Assembly: GCF_937936315.1 (NCBI RefSeq)
Contig: NZ_CALGWU010000056.1
Location: 62,001-126,000, forward strand
Length of the DNA: 64,000 nt
DNA from: an uncultured Capnocytophaga sp.
GTDB lineage: Bacteria; Bacteroidota; Bacteroidia; Flavobacteriales; Flavobacteriaceae
Direction: 5' to 3'
Positions 17,658 through 26,396 of the stretch are shown piece after piece. Within the stretch, counting starts at the first letter, position 1. Each line of letters starts with the position of its first letter. The notes under the pieces were generated by a model. The model had not been told where the DNA came from. It did not search any database and worked only from the letters and a program-made list of their open reading frames with translations. A program made the translations under genes and the position numbers.

Positions 17658-18857
17658 ATGGATGTTTTTAACCTTTCTGTAGCTCCAATACCACAACTGC
17701 GCATTGCCTTTATAGGCGTAGGAGTGCGCGGTATTGAGGCAGTGAAACGCTATTTGCAGTTAGAGGTGCAAATAGTAGCCATAGCTGAGGTAGGCGCAGA
17801 AGCTATGCAAAAAGTGAAAGCCCTCACAGCTCATCTACCCGTACAGCCAGCCTATTATACCGCTTCTGATGACTGGCAAAAATTATGTGAACTCCCTAAT
17901 ATTGATCTTCTTTATATTTCAACCCCTTGGCAACAACACGCCCCTATGGCTATCTATGCGATGCAATGTGGCAAACACGTGGCTATTGAAGTGCCTCTGG
18001 CGATGACCATAGCCGACTGTAAGCGTATAGTGCGCACAGCTGAAGAAACACAACGGCACTGTATGATGCTTGAGAATGTGTGTTATGACCACTTCGAATT
18101 GATGACTATTGAGCTGGTAAAACAGGGCAAATTGGGCGAATTAGTACACGCAGAGGGAGCTTATATACACGATTTACGGCATTTGAACTTTAGGCAGACA
18201 GACCGCGATATAGAGCGAGGCAAGTGGCGAATGCAGTACAGCAAAACCTTTGAGGGCAATCCTTATCCTACGCATGGCATCTCACCTATTTGTCAAGCAA
18301 TGGGCATACTGCGTACCGACCGTTTAGAGAGCCTTGTCTCGATGTCGTCTTTAGCAGTAGGGATGCGCGAATATGCCGAGGCGCATTTTGGCAAAAATTC
18401 GGCAGAAGCTCAAGCTCACTACACAGGCGATATGAACATAAGTCTGTTGCGCACCGCCAAAGGCAAAACAATAATATTACAACATGATGTCACCAATCCG
18501 CGTCCGTACTCGCGTATTTTTATGCTCAGTGGTACTAAGGGATTTGTACAGAAATACCCTACCCCTCAACTTTATTTTGACGATAGAGAGGAAAAACAAC
18601 TTACTCCTGATGAAATTACGGCCTATTTAGAGGAACACGAACATCCTTACTACCGCGAAACAGCCTACCTGCGCACACTACTTCCTGACCAAAAACCTAT
18701 GGACATCGTAATGGATTACCGCTTGGTGTACTGCCTGAAGAATGGCTTACCATTAGACCAAAATGTATATGATGGCGCCCTATGGTCGTGCATAGCAGAA
18801 CTTACTCAGCAATCAATAGCAGGAGGAAATTGTGTCGTGCTATTTCCAGAGTTTTAA
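17658..18857 (+). CDS. Gfo/Idh/MocA oxidoreductase, glycoside hydrolase GH109-like
   Basis: The N-terminal Rossmann domain has GVGVRG (20-25) and the EVPLA loop (111-115), where Gfo/Idh proteins usually have EKP. The second domain carries ENVCYDHFEL, VHAEGAYIHDLRH and NPYPTHG (201-207), which are hallmarks of GH109. GH109 enzymes use bound NAD+ to cleave alpha-N-acetylgalactosamine by a redox-elimination route; the founding member acts on blood-group A antigen. At 399 residues, with no signal peptide, it is shorter than typical secreted GH109 enzymes and is probably cytoplasmic. It could instead be a plain dehydrogenase. Confidence 0.8.
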   Translation: MDVFNLSVAPIPQLRIAFIGVGVRGIEAVKRYLQLEVQIVAIAEVGAEAMQKVKALTAHLPVQPAYYTASDDWQKLCELPNIDLLYISTPWQQHAPMAIYAMQCGKHVAIEVPLAMTIADCKRIVRTAEETQRHCMMLENVCYDHFELMTIELVKQGKLGELVHAEGAYIHDLRHLNFRQTDRDIERGKWRMQYSKTFEGNPYPTHGISPICQAMGILRTDRLESLVSMSSLAVGMREYAEAHFGKNSAEAQAHYTGDMNISLLRTAKGKTIILQHDVTNPRPYSRIFMLSGTKGFVQKYPTPQLYFDDREEKQLTPDEITAYLEEHEHPYYRETAYLRTLLPDQKPMDIVMDYRLVYCLKNGLPLDQNVYDGALWSCIAELTQQSIAGGNCVVLFPEF

Positions 18858-18875
18858 AAATCAAAAAATATTTTT

Positions 18876-18883
18876 TACCTTTG
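18876..18883 (+). promoter_or_regulatory. -7 box of ileS
   Basis: TACCTTTG, a perfect TAnnTTTG, lies 56 bases before the ileS ATG. No clear TTG is seen 19-20 bases upstream. Confidence 0.45.
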
Positions 18884-18919
18884 CCCCAAACTAATGTCTA
18901 ACGACTAAAAACTAAGTAT

Positions 18920-21900
18920 ATGAAATTCAACGAGTACAAACACTTAGATCTTACTAAGATAGCAGAAGAAATATTGGCTTTTTGGAAAGCCGCTAACATC
19001 TTTGAGCAGAGTATCACCTCACGCGAGGGGGCAGCTCCGTTCGTGTTTTTTGAAGGACCACCATCTGCCAATGGAGTGCCTGGTATTCACCACGTGATGG
19101 CGCGCTCTATTAAGGATATTTTCTGCCGTTATAAAACTCAGAAAGGATTTCAAGTAAAACGCAAAGCAGGTTGGGATACCCACGGATTGCCCGTAGAATT
19201 GGGGGTAGAGAAAGAACTCGGCATTACCAAAGAAGATATAGGCAAAAAAATAAGCGTAGAGGACTATAACAAGGCTTGTAAGGAAGCCGTGATGCGCTAT
19301 ACCGATATCTGGAATGACCTTACCGAAAAAATAGGCTATTGGGTGGATATGGAAGACCCTTATATCACCTATAAACCCAAATATATGGAAAGCGTGTGGT
19401 GGCTTTTGAAACAACTCTACAATAAACAGTTACTCTACAAAGGCTATACCATTCAGCCTTATTCGCCTAACGCAGGAACTGGCTTGTCATCGCACGAGCT
19501 GAACCAACCTGGTTGCTATCGCGATGTGAGCGATACTACGGTTGTGGCGCAGTTCAAAGTAAAAGCGTTAGCAGCAGCGGCAAGTAAAGCATTGGGTAAC
19601 CCTACAGCACCTATCCATATCCTCGCTTGGACGACCACCCCTTGGACGCTGCCTTCTAACACTGCATTGGCAGTAGGTAAAGAGATTGACTACGTACTGG
19701 TAAAAACCTTTAATCAATACACTTTTGAACCGATTACCATCATCATTGGCAAACCGCTTTTGGCAAAACAGTTCGGCAAGAAATTCGCAGAGGGCGATGC
19801 AGCTGCTTTGGCGGCTTATACGCCTGAGAGTAAGACAATTCCTTACCAAATTATAGGGGAATGCAAAGGCGCAGACCTCGTGGGTACTACTTATGAGCAA
19901 CTCATTCCTTGGTGCGCTCCTGCTGAAAATGCCGACCAAGCTTTCCGCGTGATTGCAGGTGACTTTGTTACGACCGATGACGGTACAGGTATCGTACATA
20001 TCGCGCCTACTTTTGGTGCGGACGACGCCCGCGTAGCCAAAGAATACGGCGTGCCCCCAATGCTCGTGAAAGATGCGCACGGCAATTTGATTCCGCTGGT
20101 AGATTTGCAAGGAAAATTCATTGAAGGACACAATATTCCTGAGGCTTTTGCTGGTAAATACATCAAAAATGAGTATTACGATGCAGGGCAAGCGCCTGAA
20201 AAATCGTGGGATGTGAGCTTGGCTATCCTCCTCAAAGAAGAAAACAAAGCCTTCAAAGTAGAAAAATACGTACACAGCTATCCGCACTGTTGGCGTACTG
20301 ATAAACCCGTGTTGTACTACCCGCTCGACTCGTGGTTCGTACGCGTAACCGATTTCAAAGAGCGTATGTTCGACCTCAATGAAACCATCAACTGGAAACC
20401 TAAGGCTACTGGTGAAGGGCGTTTTGGCAACTGGCTAAAAAATGCCAACGACTGGAACCTTTCGCGTTCGCGCTATTGGGGTATCCCGTTACCTATTTGG
20501 CGTACAGACGATAAACAAGAGGAAATCTGCATAGGCTCCGTAGAGGAACTAAAAGTCGAAATACAAAAAGCTATTGCAGCGGGCGTAATGACTACCGACC
20601 CTTATAAAGATTTTGTAGTGGGCGACAACTCCGAAAGCAATTACGACAAGGTAGATTTACACAAAAATATCGTAGATAACATAGTGCTCGTATCGCCATC
20701 AGGCAAGCCAATGCACCGCGAAAGTGACCTTATTGACGTGTGGTTCGACTCTGGGTCTATGCCGTATGCACAATGGCACTATCCTTTTGAAAACAAGGAC
20801 TATATAGAAAACCACACTGCCTATCCAGCCGACTTTATTGCTGAAGGGGTAGACCAAACACGCGGTTGGTTCTATACACTTCACGCTATTGGTACTTCGG
20901 TATTCAACAGCGTGGCGTACAAAAACGTAGTGTCTAACGGACTAGTGCTTGACAAGAACGGACAAAAGATGTCGAAACGCTTGGGCAATGCGGTAGACCC
21001 CTTCACTACCATAGCCGAGTATGGCGCCGATGCCACTCGCTGGTATATGATTTCCAACGCAAACCCTTGGGACAACCTCAAATTCGACTTGGAAGGGGTA
21101 GCCGAAGTGCGCCGTAAATTCTTTGGTACACTCTACAACACCTATTCATTCTTTGCGCTCTATGCCAATACCGACAGCTTCACTTATGCAGAAGCCGATA
21201 TACCACTAGCTGAACGCCCTGAAATAGACCGCTGGATACTTTCGGAACTCAATACCCTTATCAAAGAAGTAGATGCCCTCTATGCCGATTATGAGCCTAC
21301 CCGCGCTACGCGTGCTATCTCCGATTTTGTACAAGAAAACCTCAGTAACTGGTACGTGCGCTTGTCACGTCGCCGTTTCTGGAAAGGTGAATACGAAGCC
21401 GATAAGATAGCCGCTTACCAAACGCTTTACACCTGTCTGGTAACCATCGCTAAACTGATGGCGCCTGTAGCGCCTTTCTATGCCGATAGATTGTACAAAG
21501 ACTTGGTGAGTGTTACCGGTAAAGAAAACAAAGAAAGTGTACACCTTACTGATTTCCCAGTGGCTAATGAAAGCTACATCGATAAGTCTTTAGAAAGCAA
21601 GATGCAGAAAGCGCAGACTATCTCGTCCTTAGTACTATCATTGCGCAAGAAAGAAAGCATCAAGGTGCGTCAGCCATTGCAAAAGATAATGATACCGATA
21701 GCGAACGCCACTGAGCGTGCTGAAATAGAAGCCGTAGCAAACCTCATCAAGCACGAGGTGAATGTGAAGGAAATAGAACTCTTGGAAGATGCCTCAGGTA
21801 TATTGGTAAAACAAATCAAACCGAACTTCAAGACCTTAGGACCTAAATTCGGTAAGGATATGAAAGCCATTGCCACAGCGGTACAAGAGTTTGGACAAGC

Positions 21901-22327
21901 GGAAATAGCACAGTTTGAAAAAGCACAAACGTACAGCTTGCAACTGCCCGACAAAACGGTTACTTTGAGTTTGGACGACGTAGAAATCAGTACCCAAGAT
22001 ATAGAAGGCTGGTTGGTAGCCACCGCTGGCAGTCTGTTGGTAGCCTTAGATATTCACATTACCCCCGAACTGCGCCAAGAAGGTATCGCTCGTGAGTTGG
22101 TGAACCGCATTCAGAATATCCGTAAGGACAATGATTACGACATCACTGACCGCATACAAATACGCCTCCAAGCGCACCCTGCCCTACAAGAGGCTGTAAC
22201 TGCCAACGAGGCTTATATCAAGAATGAAACCCTTACTGATAGTATCACTTTTGTAGATAGCCTAACGGAGGGTGAAGAAATAGCCTTCGATGAAGTAACA
22301 ACAAGAATAGTAGTTGCAAAATCATAA
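18920..22327 (+). CDS. ileS: Isoleucine--tRNA ligase
   Basis: This class I aminoacyl-tRNA synthetase has 1135 residues, the long form usual in Bacteroidetes. The HIGH-type motif reads PSANGVPGIHH (48-58) and the signature KMSKR is at 683-687. The CP1 editing domain lies between (TTTPWTLPSNTALAVG, DDGTGIVHIAPTFGADD). The anticodon-binding domain and C-terminal extension complete it. The last codons (RIVVAKS and stop) are echoed in the spacers of the downstream lipoprotein array, so this gene's 3' end has been copied nearby. Confidence 0.97.
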   Translation: MKFNEYKHLDLTKIAEEILAFWKAANIFEQSITSREGAAPFVFFEGPPSANGVPGIHHVMARSIKDIFCRYKTQKGFQVKRKAGWDTHGLPVELGVEKELGITKEDIGKKISVEDYNKACKEAVMRYTDIWNDLTEKIGYWVDMEDPYITYKPKYMESVWWLLKQLYNKQLLYKGYTIQPYSPNAGTGLSSHELNQPGCYRDVSDTTVVAQFKVKALAAAASKALGNPTAPIHILAWTTTPWTLPSNTALAVGKEIDYVLVKTFNQYTFEPITIIIGKPLLAKQFGKKFAEGDAAALAAYTPESKTIPYQIIGECKGADLVGTTYEQLIPWCAPAENADQAFRVIAGDFVTTDDGTGIVHIAPTFGADDARVAKEYGVPPMLVKDAHGNLIPLVDLQGKFIEGHNIPEAFAGKYIKNEYYDAGQAPEKSWDVSLAILLKEENKAFKVEKYVHSYPHCWRTDKPVLYYPLDSWFVRVTDFKERMFDLNETINWKPKATGEGRFGNWLKNANDWNLSRSRYWGIPLPIWRTDDKQEEICIGSVEELKVEIQKAIAAGVMTTDPYKDFVVGDNSESNYDKVDLHKNIVDNIVLVSPSGKPMHRESDLIDVWFDSGSMPYAQWHYPFENKDYIENHTAYPADFIAEGVDQTRGWFYTLHAIGTSVFNSVAYKNVVSNGLVLDKNGQKMSKRLGNAVDPFTTIAEYGADATRWYMISNANPWDNLKFDLEGVAEVRRKFFGTLYNTYSFFALYANTDSFTYAEADIPLAERPEIDRWILSELNTLIKEVDALYADYEPTRATRAISDFVQENLSNWYVRLSRRRFWKGEYEADKIAAYQTLYTCLVTIAKLMAPVAPFYADRLYKDLVSVTGKENKESVHLTDFPVANESYIDKSLESKMQKAQTISSLVLSLRKKESIKVRQPLQKIMIPIANATERAEIEAVANLIKHEVNVKEIELLEDASGILVKQIKPNFKTLGPKFGKDMKAIATAVQEFGQAEIAQFEKAQTYSLQLPDKTVTLSLDDVEISTQDIEGWLVATAGSLLVALDIHITPELRQEGIARELVNRIQNIRKDNDYDITDRIQIRLQAHPALQEAVTANEAYIKNETLTDSITFVDSLTEGEEIAFDEVTTRIVVAKS

Positions 22328-22338
22328 GTTAATGATAC

Positions 22339-22392
22339 ACTTTGCCAAAGGTGCAAGCCATATAGGCTGAAACCTTTGGCAAAGTTTTTTTA
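22339..22392 (+). terminator. REP-type hairpin terminator after ileS
   Basis: Arms ACTTTGCCAAAGGT (22339-22352) and ACCTTTGGCAAAGT (22372-22385) are followed by a run of T. This is a member of the TTTGCCAAA palindrome family used as an intrinsic terminator. Confidence 0.8.
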
Positions 22393-22409
22393 ATATCTTA
22401 TTATTAAGA

Positions 22410-23189
22410 ATGAAAAAGATATTAGTAATACTTGCTTTTATAGGCTTATCAAGCTGCCAAGAACAGAGAACCCCTGAAAAGAGCGCTGAAGAACGAACAG
22501 AACAAACTAAAGTTACTGAGGTAGAGAACCCTGAGGAAGCAAGACTTAAAAGGTATCTGACTTTTAAATCGTACTTTAAAAAAGAAATAAAACTTCCTGC
22601 AGATTTCACTAAAGAAATTCTTGGAAATAGAGAGGACACCTTGCCAAGAACATTGTACAATCAAATTATTTTCTCTGACCAAGAAAGAAACAACATTCAA
22701 GAATATGCAAAGTTTTACACTCCTGATGGTGAGCTTATAGATAGGGTTAATACCTATGGTATTTTAGATACAACTTTTTTTAATGGAGGGTGTAATACAC
22801 ATAAAGAAAAATTTCAACCCAAACTATATCCTCTTGGGCATATAAATTTATCTGGAGAATATGATGTTTTTGTACTAAAAACAAGTCATATAGATTTGAT
22901 ATTCATTGATTTTTTTGTTTTTAATAAAGAAGGAAATATCAAGTCGTTTGTAAGTGTATTTGAGATGGAACCTTCTAGAGATTGTGAAAAAACTTGGGAA
23001 GATTTTGTTCACAATTACAAAGTAGATACTTATTTTATACAATCACGAATACAAAAAAATCGGATTATTAAGTGGACTGAAAAAAGATTTGGTATGACTA
23101 TTAAAGTAGAATGGCAGCTACAAAAAGATGGCTATTTTAAAGTAATGAAATTAAAAAAGGAAGGTAAAAATGAATGGCTTGAAGATTAG
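22410..23189 (+). CDS. Tandem mosaic lipoprotein, copy 1
   Basis: The 259-residue lipoprotein has signal MKKILVILAFIGLSSC (Cys16), a charged Glu-rich linker (17-45) and a globular domain of unknown family. Residues 1-123 are identical to copy 2. Residues about 135-168 (KFQPKLYPLG, KTSHIDLIFID) match copy 3 instead. The last 50 residues match both copies closely except RIIKWTEK and IKVEW. I do not recognise the domain. Tandem, near-identical lipoproteins with a variable core are typical of surface antigens or immunity proteins, but nothing here proves either. Confidence 0.85.
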   Translation: MKKILVILAFIGLSSCQEQRTPEKSAEERTEQTKVTEVENPEEARLKRYLTFKSYFKKEIKLPADFTKEILGNREDTLPRTLYNQIIFSDQERNNIQEYAKFYTPDGELIDRVNTYGILDTTFFNGGCNTHKEKFQPKLYPLGHINLSGEYDVFVLKTSHIDLIFIDFFVFNKEGNIKSFVSVFEMEPSRDCEKTWEDFVHNYKVDTYFIQSRIQKNRIIKWTEKRFGMTIKVEWQLQKDGYFKVMKLKKEGKNEWLED

Positions 23190-23280
23190 TACATTCAAAA
23201 AGAATAGTAGCTACAAAATTGTAGGTGTGAGTCGCACTTAGGTGTACCACAATAGAAAGTTAAACATCTTATTATTAAGA

Positions 23281-24060
23281 ATGAAAAAGATATTAGTAAT
23301 ACTTGCTTTTATAGGCTTATCAAGCTGCCAAGAACAGAGAACCCCTGAAAAGAGCGCTGAAGAACGAACAGAACAAACTAAAGTTACTGAGGTAGAGAAC
23401 CCTGAGGAAGCAAGACTTAAAAGGTATCTGACTTTTAAATCGTACTTTAAAAAAGAAATAAAACTTCCTGCAGATTTCACTAAAGAAATTCTTGGAAATA
23501 GAGAGGACACCTTGCCAAGAACATTGTACAATCAAATTATTTTCTCTGACCAAGAAAGAAACAACATTCAAGAATATGCAAAGTTTTACACTCCTGATGG
23601 TGAGCTTATAGATAGGGTTAATACCTATGGTATTTTAGATACAACTTTTATTGATGCAGGTTGTAATACACACAAAGAAAAGTTCGATGGAAAGCTATAT
23701 CCTCTTGGGCATATAAAATTATCTGAAGAATATGATACTTTTGTAACAAAGGTATGTGAGATAGATATTATATATATTGATATTTTTGTTTTTAGTAAGG
23801 AAGGAAATATCAAGTCATTTGTAAGTGTATTTGAAATAGAACCTTCTAGAGATTGTGAAAAAACTTGGGAAGATTTTGTTTACAATTACAAAGTAGATAC
23901 TTACTTTATACAATCGCGAATACAAAAAAATCATATTATTAAGAGGACTGAAAAAAGATTTGGTATGACTATCAAGACAGAATGGCAGCTACAAAAAGAT
24001 GGTTATTTTAAAGTAATGAAATTAAAAAAGGAAGGTAAAAATGAATGGCTTGAAGATTAG
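23281..24060 (+). CDS. Tandem mosaic lipoprotein, copy 2
   Basis: The start at the ATG 23281 restores the same MKKILVILAFIGLSSC signal as copy 1; an upstream ATG at 23242 lies in the duplicated spacer. The 259 residues are identical to copy 1 up to residue 123. Then comes a private core (IDAGCNTHKEKFDGKLYPLG, TKVCEIDIIYID) and a C-terminus shared with copy 3 (KNHIIKRTEKRFGMTIKTEW). No catalytic motif is visible. It sits between its two sister copies on one strand with identical 91-base spacers, so all three may share a transcript. Confidence 0.85.
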   Translation: MKKILVILAFIGLSSCQEQRTPEKSAEERTEQTKVTEVENPEEARLKRYLTFKSYFKKEIKLPADFTKEILGNREDTLPRTLYNQIIFSDQERNNIQEYAKFYTPDGELIDRVNTYGILDTTFIDAGCNTHKEKFDGKLYPLGHIKLSEEYDTFVTKVCEIDIIYIDIFVFSKEGNIKSFVSVFEIEPSRDCEKTWEDFVYNYKVDTYFIQSRIQKNHIIKRTEKRFGMTIKTEWQLQKDGYFKVMKLKKEGKNEWLED

Positions 24061-24151
24061 TACATTCAAAAAGAATAGTAGCTACAAAATTGTAGGTGTG
24101 AGTCGCACTTAGGTGTACCACAATAGAAAGTTAAACATCTTATTATTAAGA

Positions 24152-24931
24152 ATGAAAAAGATATTAGTAATACTTGCTTTTATAGGCTTATCAAGCTGCC
24201 AAGAACAGAGAACCCCTGAAAAGAGCGCTGAAGAACGAACAGAACAAACTAAAGTTACTGAGGTAGAGAACCCTGAGGAAGCAAGACTTAAAAGGTATCT
24301 GACTTTTAAATCGTACTTTAAAAAAGAAATAAAACTTCCTGCAGATTTTACTAAAGAAATTTATGGTAGTAGAGAGGATACTTTGCCTAAAGCGCTGTAC
24401 AACCAAATTATTTTCTCTGACCAAGAAAGAAACAACATTCAAGAATATGGGAAGTTCTATAGTTCAGATGGAGATCTTATAGATTGGTCTGATACTTATG
24501 GCATTTTGGATACAATGCCTTCTAATGCAGGAAGCTATAGGCATAAAGAAAATTTTCAACCCAAACTATATCCTCTTGGGTATATAAATTTATCTGAAGA
24601 ATATGATGCTTTTGTACTAAAAACAAGTCATATAGATTTAATATTTATTGATATTTTTGTTTTTAGTAAGGAAGGAAATATCAAATCATTTGTAAGTGTA
24701 TTTGAGATGGATCCTTTGAGAGATTGTGAAAAAACTTGGGAAGATTTTGTTTACAATTATAAGGTAGATACCTTTTTCTTCCAATCGCGAATACAAAAAA
24801 ATCATATTATTAAGAGGACTGAAAAAAGATTTGGTATGACTATCAAGACAGAATGGCAGCTACAAAAAGATGGTTATTTTAAAGTAATGAAATTAAAAAA
24901 GGAAGGTAAAAATGAATGGCTTGAAGATTAG
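24152..24931 (+). CDS. Tandem mosaic lipoprotein, copy 3
   Basis: The start is at 24152 for the same reason as copy 2. The signal and linker (1-70) are identical to the others. It diverges earlier, from residue 71 (YGSREDTLPKALYNQ, EYGKFYSSDGDLIDWSDTYG), then rejoins copy 1 in the core (FQPKLYPLG, VLKTSHIDLIFID) and copy 2 in the C-terminus. This mosaic suggests gene conversion between copies. It is 259 residues long and of unknown function. Confidence 0.85.
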   Translation: MKKILVILAFIGLSSCQEQRTPEKSAEERTEQTKVTEVENPEEARLKRYLTFKSYFKKEIKLPADFTKEIYGSREDTLPKALYNQIIFSDQERNNIQEYGKFYSSDGDLIDWSDTYGILDTMPSNAGSYRHKENFQPKLYPLGYINLSEEYDAFVLKTSHIDLIFIDIFVFSKEGNIKSFVSVFEMDPLRDCEKTWEDFVYNYKVDTFFFQSRIQKNHIIKRTEKRFGMTIKTEWQLQKDGYFKVMKLKKEGKNEWLED

Positions 24932-24997
24932 TACATTCAAAAGTATAAATTTATAAATAAAAAGAATTATTACAAACATTTGAAAGAATGTCTAGAA

Positions 24998-25120
24998 ATA
25001 ACAACAAGAATAGTAGTTGTAAAATCGTAGGTGTGAACCGCACTGGCGTACTACGATAAAAAGTTAAACACTTTGCCAAATTTTAGCCCGTGCGGCTCGA
25101 CTTTTGGTAAAGTGTTTTTT
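24998..25120. repeat. Degenerate copy of the ileS 3' end plus REP palindrome
   Basis: ACAACAAGAATAGTAGTTGT..AAATCGTAG (from 25001) mirrors the last codons of ileS (22300-22328). It is followed, as after ileS, by a TTTGCCAAA / GTGCGGCTCG / TTTGGTAAAGTG palindrome with a T-run (25068-25120), which can terminate transcription from the lipoprotein array. Confidence 0.65.
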
Positions 25121-25155
25121 ACTAGAGAGAAAGGAAATGATATAAAATAGTACTT

Positions 25156-25515
25156 ATGTTTTTAAAATGCAATGATAAAAAAATTGAATTACATCCTACT
25201 GTGTGGGAATATCTATATCCCTATCTTTTAAGATTTTCGATAAAACACAATATTGACTGGACTATCTGGAAAGCAAAAGATGTAGTGTATATACCAGAAG
25301 ATAAGAGAGAAGAGTTAATATTTATGTTAGAATATATTTTTGAAGAACTTATGGTAGAGTGTTATAAAGAACCTACACAAAGACAAAGAACAAAACATTC
25401 TACAAGGTTTGAAAATGTGGTTTTTAAAGATAAAAAATATATCTTAAACTATGTAACAGATATTATTGGAATCATTGGTTATTGGCTTATATATATGATA
25501 AATGCTTTGTCTTAG
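25156..25515 (+). CDS. Hypothetical protein with a C-terminal membrane segment
   Basis: The 119-residue frame begins MFLKCNDKKIELHPTVWEYL. It is rich in aromatic and charged residues and ends in a hydrophobic stretch (DIIGIIGYWLIYMINAL) that could be one membrane helix. I recognise no family. Its codon use is AT-richer than the housekeeping genes and matches the island around it. It stands alone between a REP palindrome and a GGCGTTT hairpin. Confidence 0.55.
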   Translation: MFLKCNDKKIELHPTVWEYLYPYLLRFSIKHNIDWTIWKAKDVVYIPEDKREELIFMLEYIFEELMVECYKEPTQRQRTKHSTRFENVVFKDKKYILNYVTDIIGIIGYWLIYMINALS

Positions 25516-25609
25516 AATTTAAATACTACAAAACATAAACTTTAAAAGCTAATGTAATGAAAATAAAATATTCTGATTATCAATTACTTTTGTAGTATTT
25601 TATGTATAG

Positions 25610-25626
25610 GCGTTTGGCAAACGCCC
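25610..25626. repeat. Small GGCGTTT palindrome
   Basis: GGCGTTT, loop GGC, AAACGCC. It is the same family as the GGGGCGTTT/AAACGCCCC hairpins in the modules at 5360, 6611 and 7928. Confidence 0.6.
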
Positions 25627-25720
25627 ACACAAAACAAAACTTTTTCATTACCTTCTTTATATTTTTTCTTCAGTAGTACCTAAACCCCCTTTGTAAAATA
25701 ACCAAATAAGAAATATTTCT

Positions 25721-26368
25721 ATGAGTTTTGCTAATGATATTAAGAACCTAAACAGTTTTTTAAAAGAGCAAGGTTTTTTGGCTGTACCGATGAATTACAA
25801 TAACCTTCGTTCGTGGGTAAAGGAATTGGATAGCGAACACTTGGTTTATATGTATGTTTACGTCGGTCAGTACAAACAACATAGCCAAGATGGTTTTCTT
25901 ATTGTATCGCCTCCACGTGATAACGATGATGTTTGGGAACGTACCTCCTTAGCTTTTGGGATTCCTTTAGATGAAAACTTTGAGTTAGGTTCAGGGTTTT
26001 ATGACAAATACATCAATAGACTTACCAATCTATTGCCCAGTGCCGTTTGCTTAAAAGAAGCTGTTATCAATGAGATGCACAACCCCAGTGAGATTGCAAC
26101 AAAAGGTATTAATACCGCTAAAATATTAGCTACTCGTTATATGAGAGTTGTACAAGCTTTTCGCGATTTGCAGAAAGCGCCTAATTTTACTGAACTCTGC
26201 CAAATTAGCAAAGAAACGTGGTTAAAAAAGAAGAAAATCTATTGGTTAGAAGAAGATTTGGGCAAGAAATATCTTGCCCCCTATGCTGATGATATTATAA
26301 AACAATATCCTGATACTTATACCGAAAGGCTTAGTATTATTTTGGCTACTTATAGTGTTTTTAGGTAG
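25721..26368 (+). CDS. Hypothetical cytoplasmic protein, possibly immunity-like
   Basis: The 215-residue protein has no signal peptide. It starts MSFANDIKNLNSFLKEQGF and contains an acidic/aromatic patch (QDGFLIVSPPRDNDDVWERTS) followed by a mostly helical second half (EIATKGINTAKILATRYMRVVQAFRDL). I know no matching family with confidence. Size, lack of signal and position next to repeated lipoproteins and a YD-like gene fit polymorphic-toxin immunity proteins, but no toxin gene is present, so this is only a guess. Confidence 0.6.
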   Translation: MSFANDIKNLNSFLKEQGFLAVPMNYNNLRSWVKELDSEHLVYMYVYVGQYKQHSQDGFLIVSPPRDNDDVWERTSLAFGIPLDENFELGSGFYDKYINRLTNLLPSAVCLKEAVINEMHNPSEIATKGINTAKILATRYMRVVQAFRDLQKAPNFTELCQISKETWLKKKKIYWLEEDLGKKYLAPYADDIIKQYPDTYTERLSIILATYSVFR

Positions 26369-26396
26369 TACCTTCTAAATTTTAAAACCTAATGCG

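Larger units (their letters stand above)
22395..24944 (+). repeat. Tandem array of three 871-bp units
   Basis: The three lipoprotein genes start at 22410, 23281 and 24152, exactly 871 bases apart. The shared unit starts at ATCTTATTATTAAG (22395, 23266, 24137) and includes a 91-base spacer with a fragment that looks like the ileS 3' end. Homology stops about 14 bases after the third stop codon. Confidence 0.95.

Noticed and set aside
22395..24944. Regular tandem repeats as a possible CRISPR or phage-type array
   Set aside because: The units are 871 bp and coding, with identical spacers; no short direct repeats with unique spacers.
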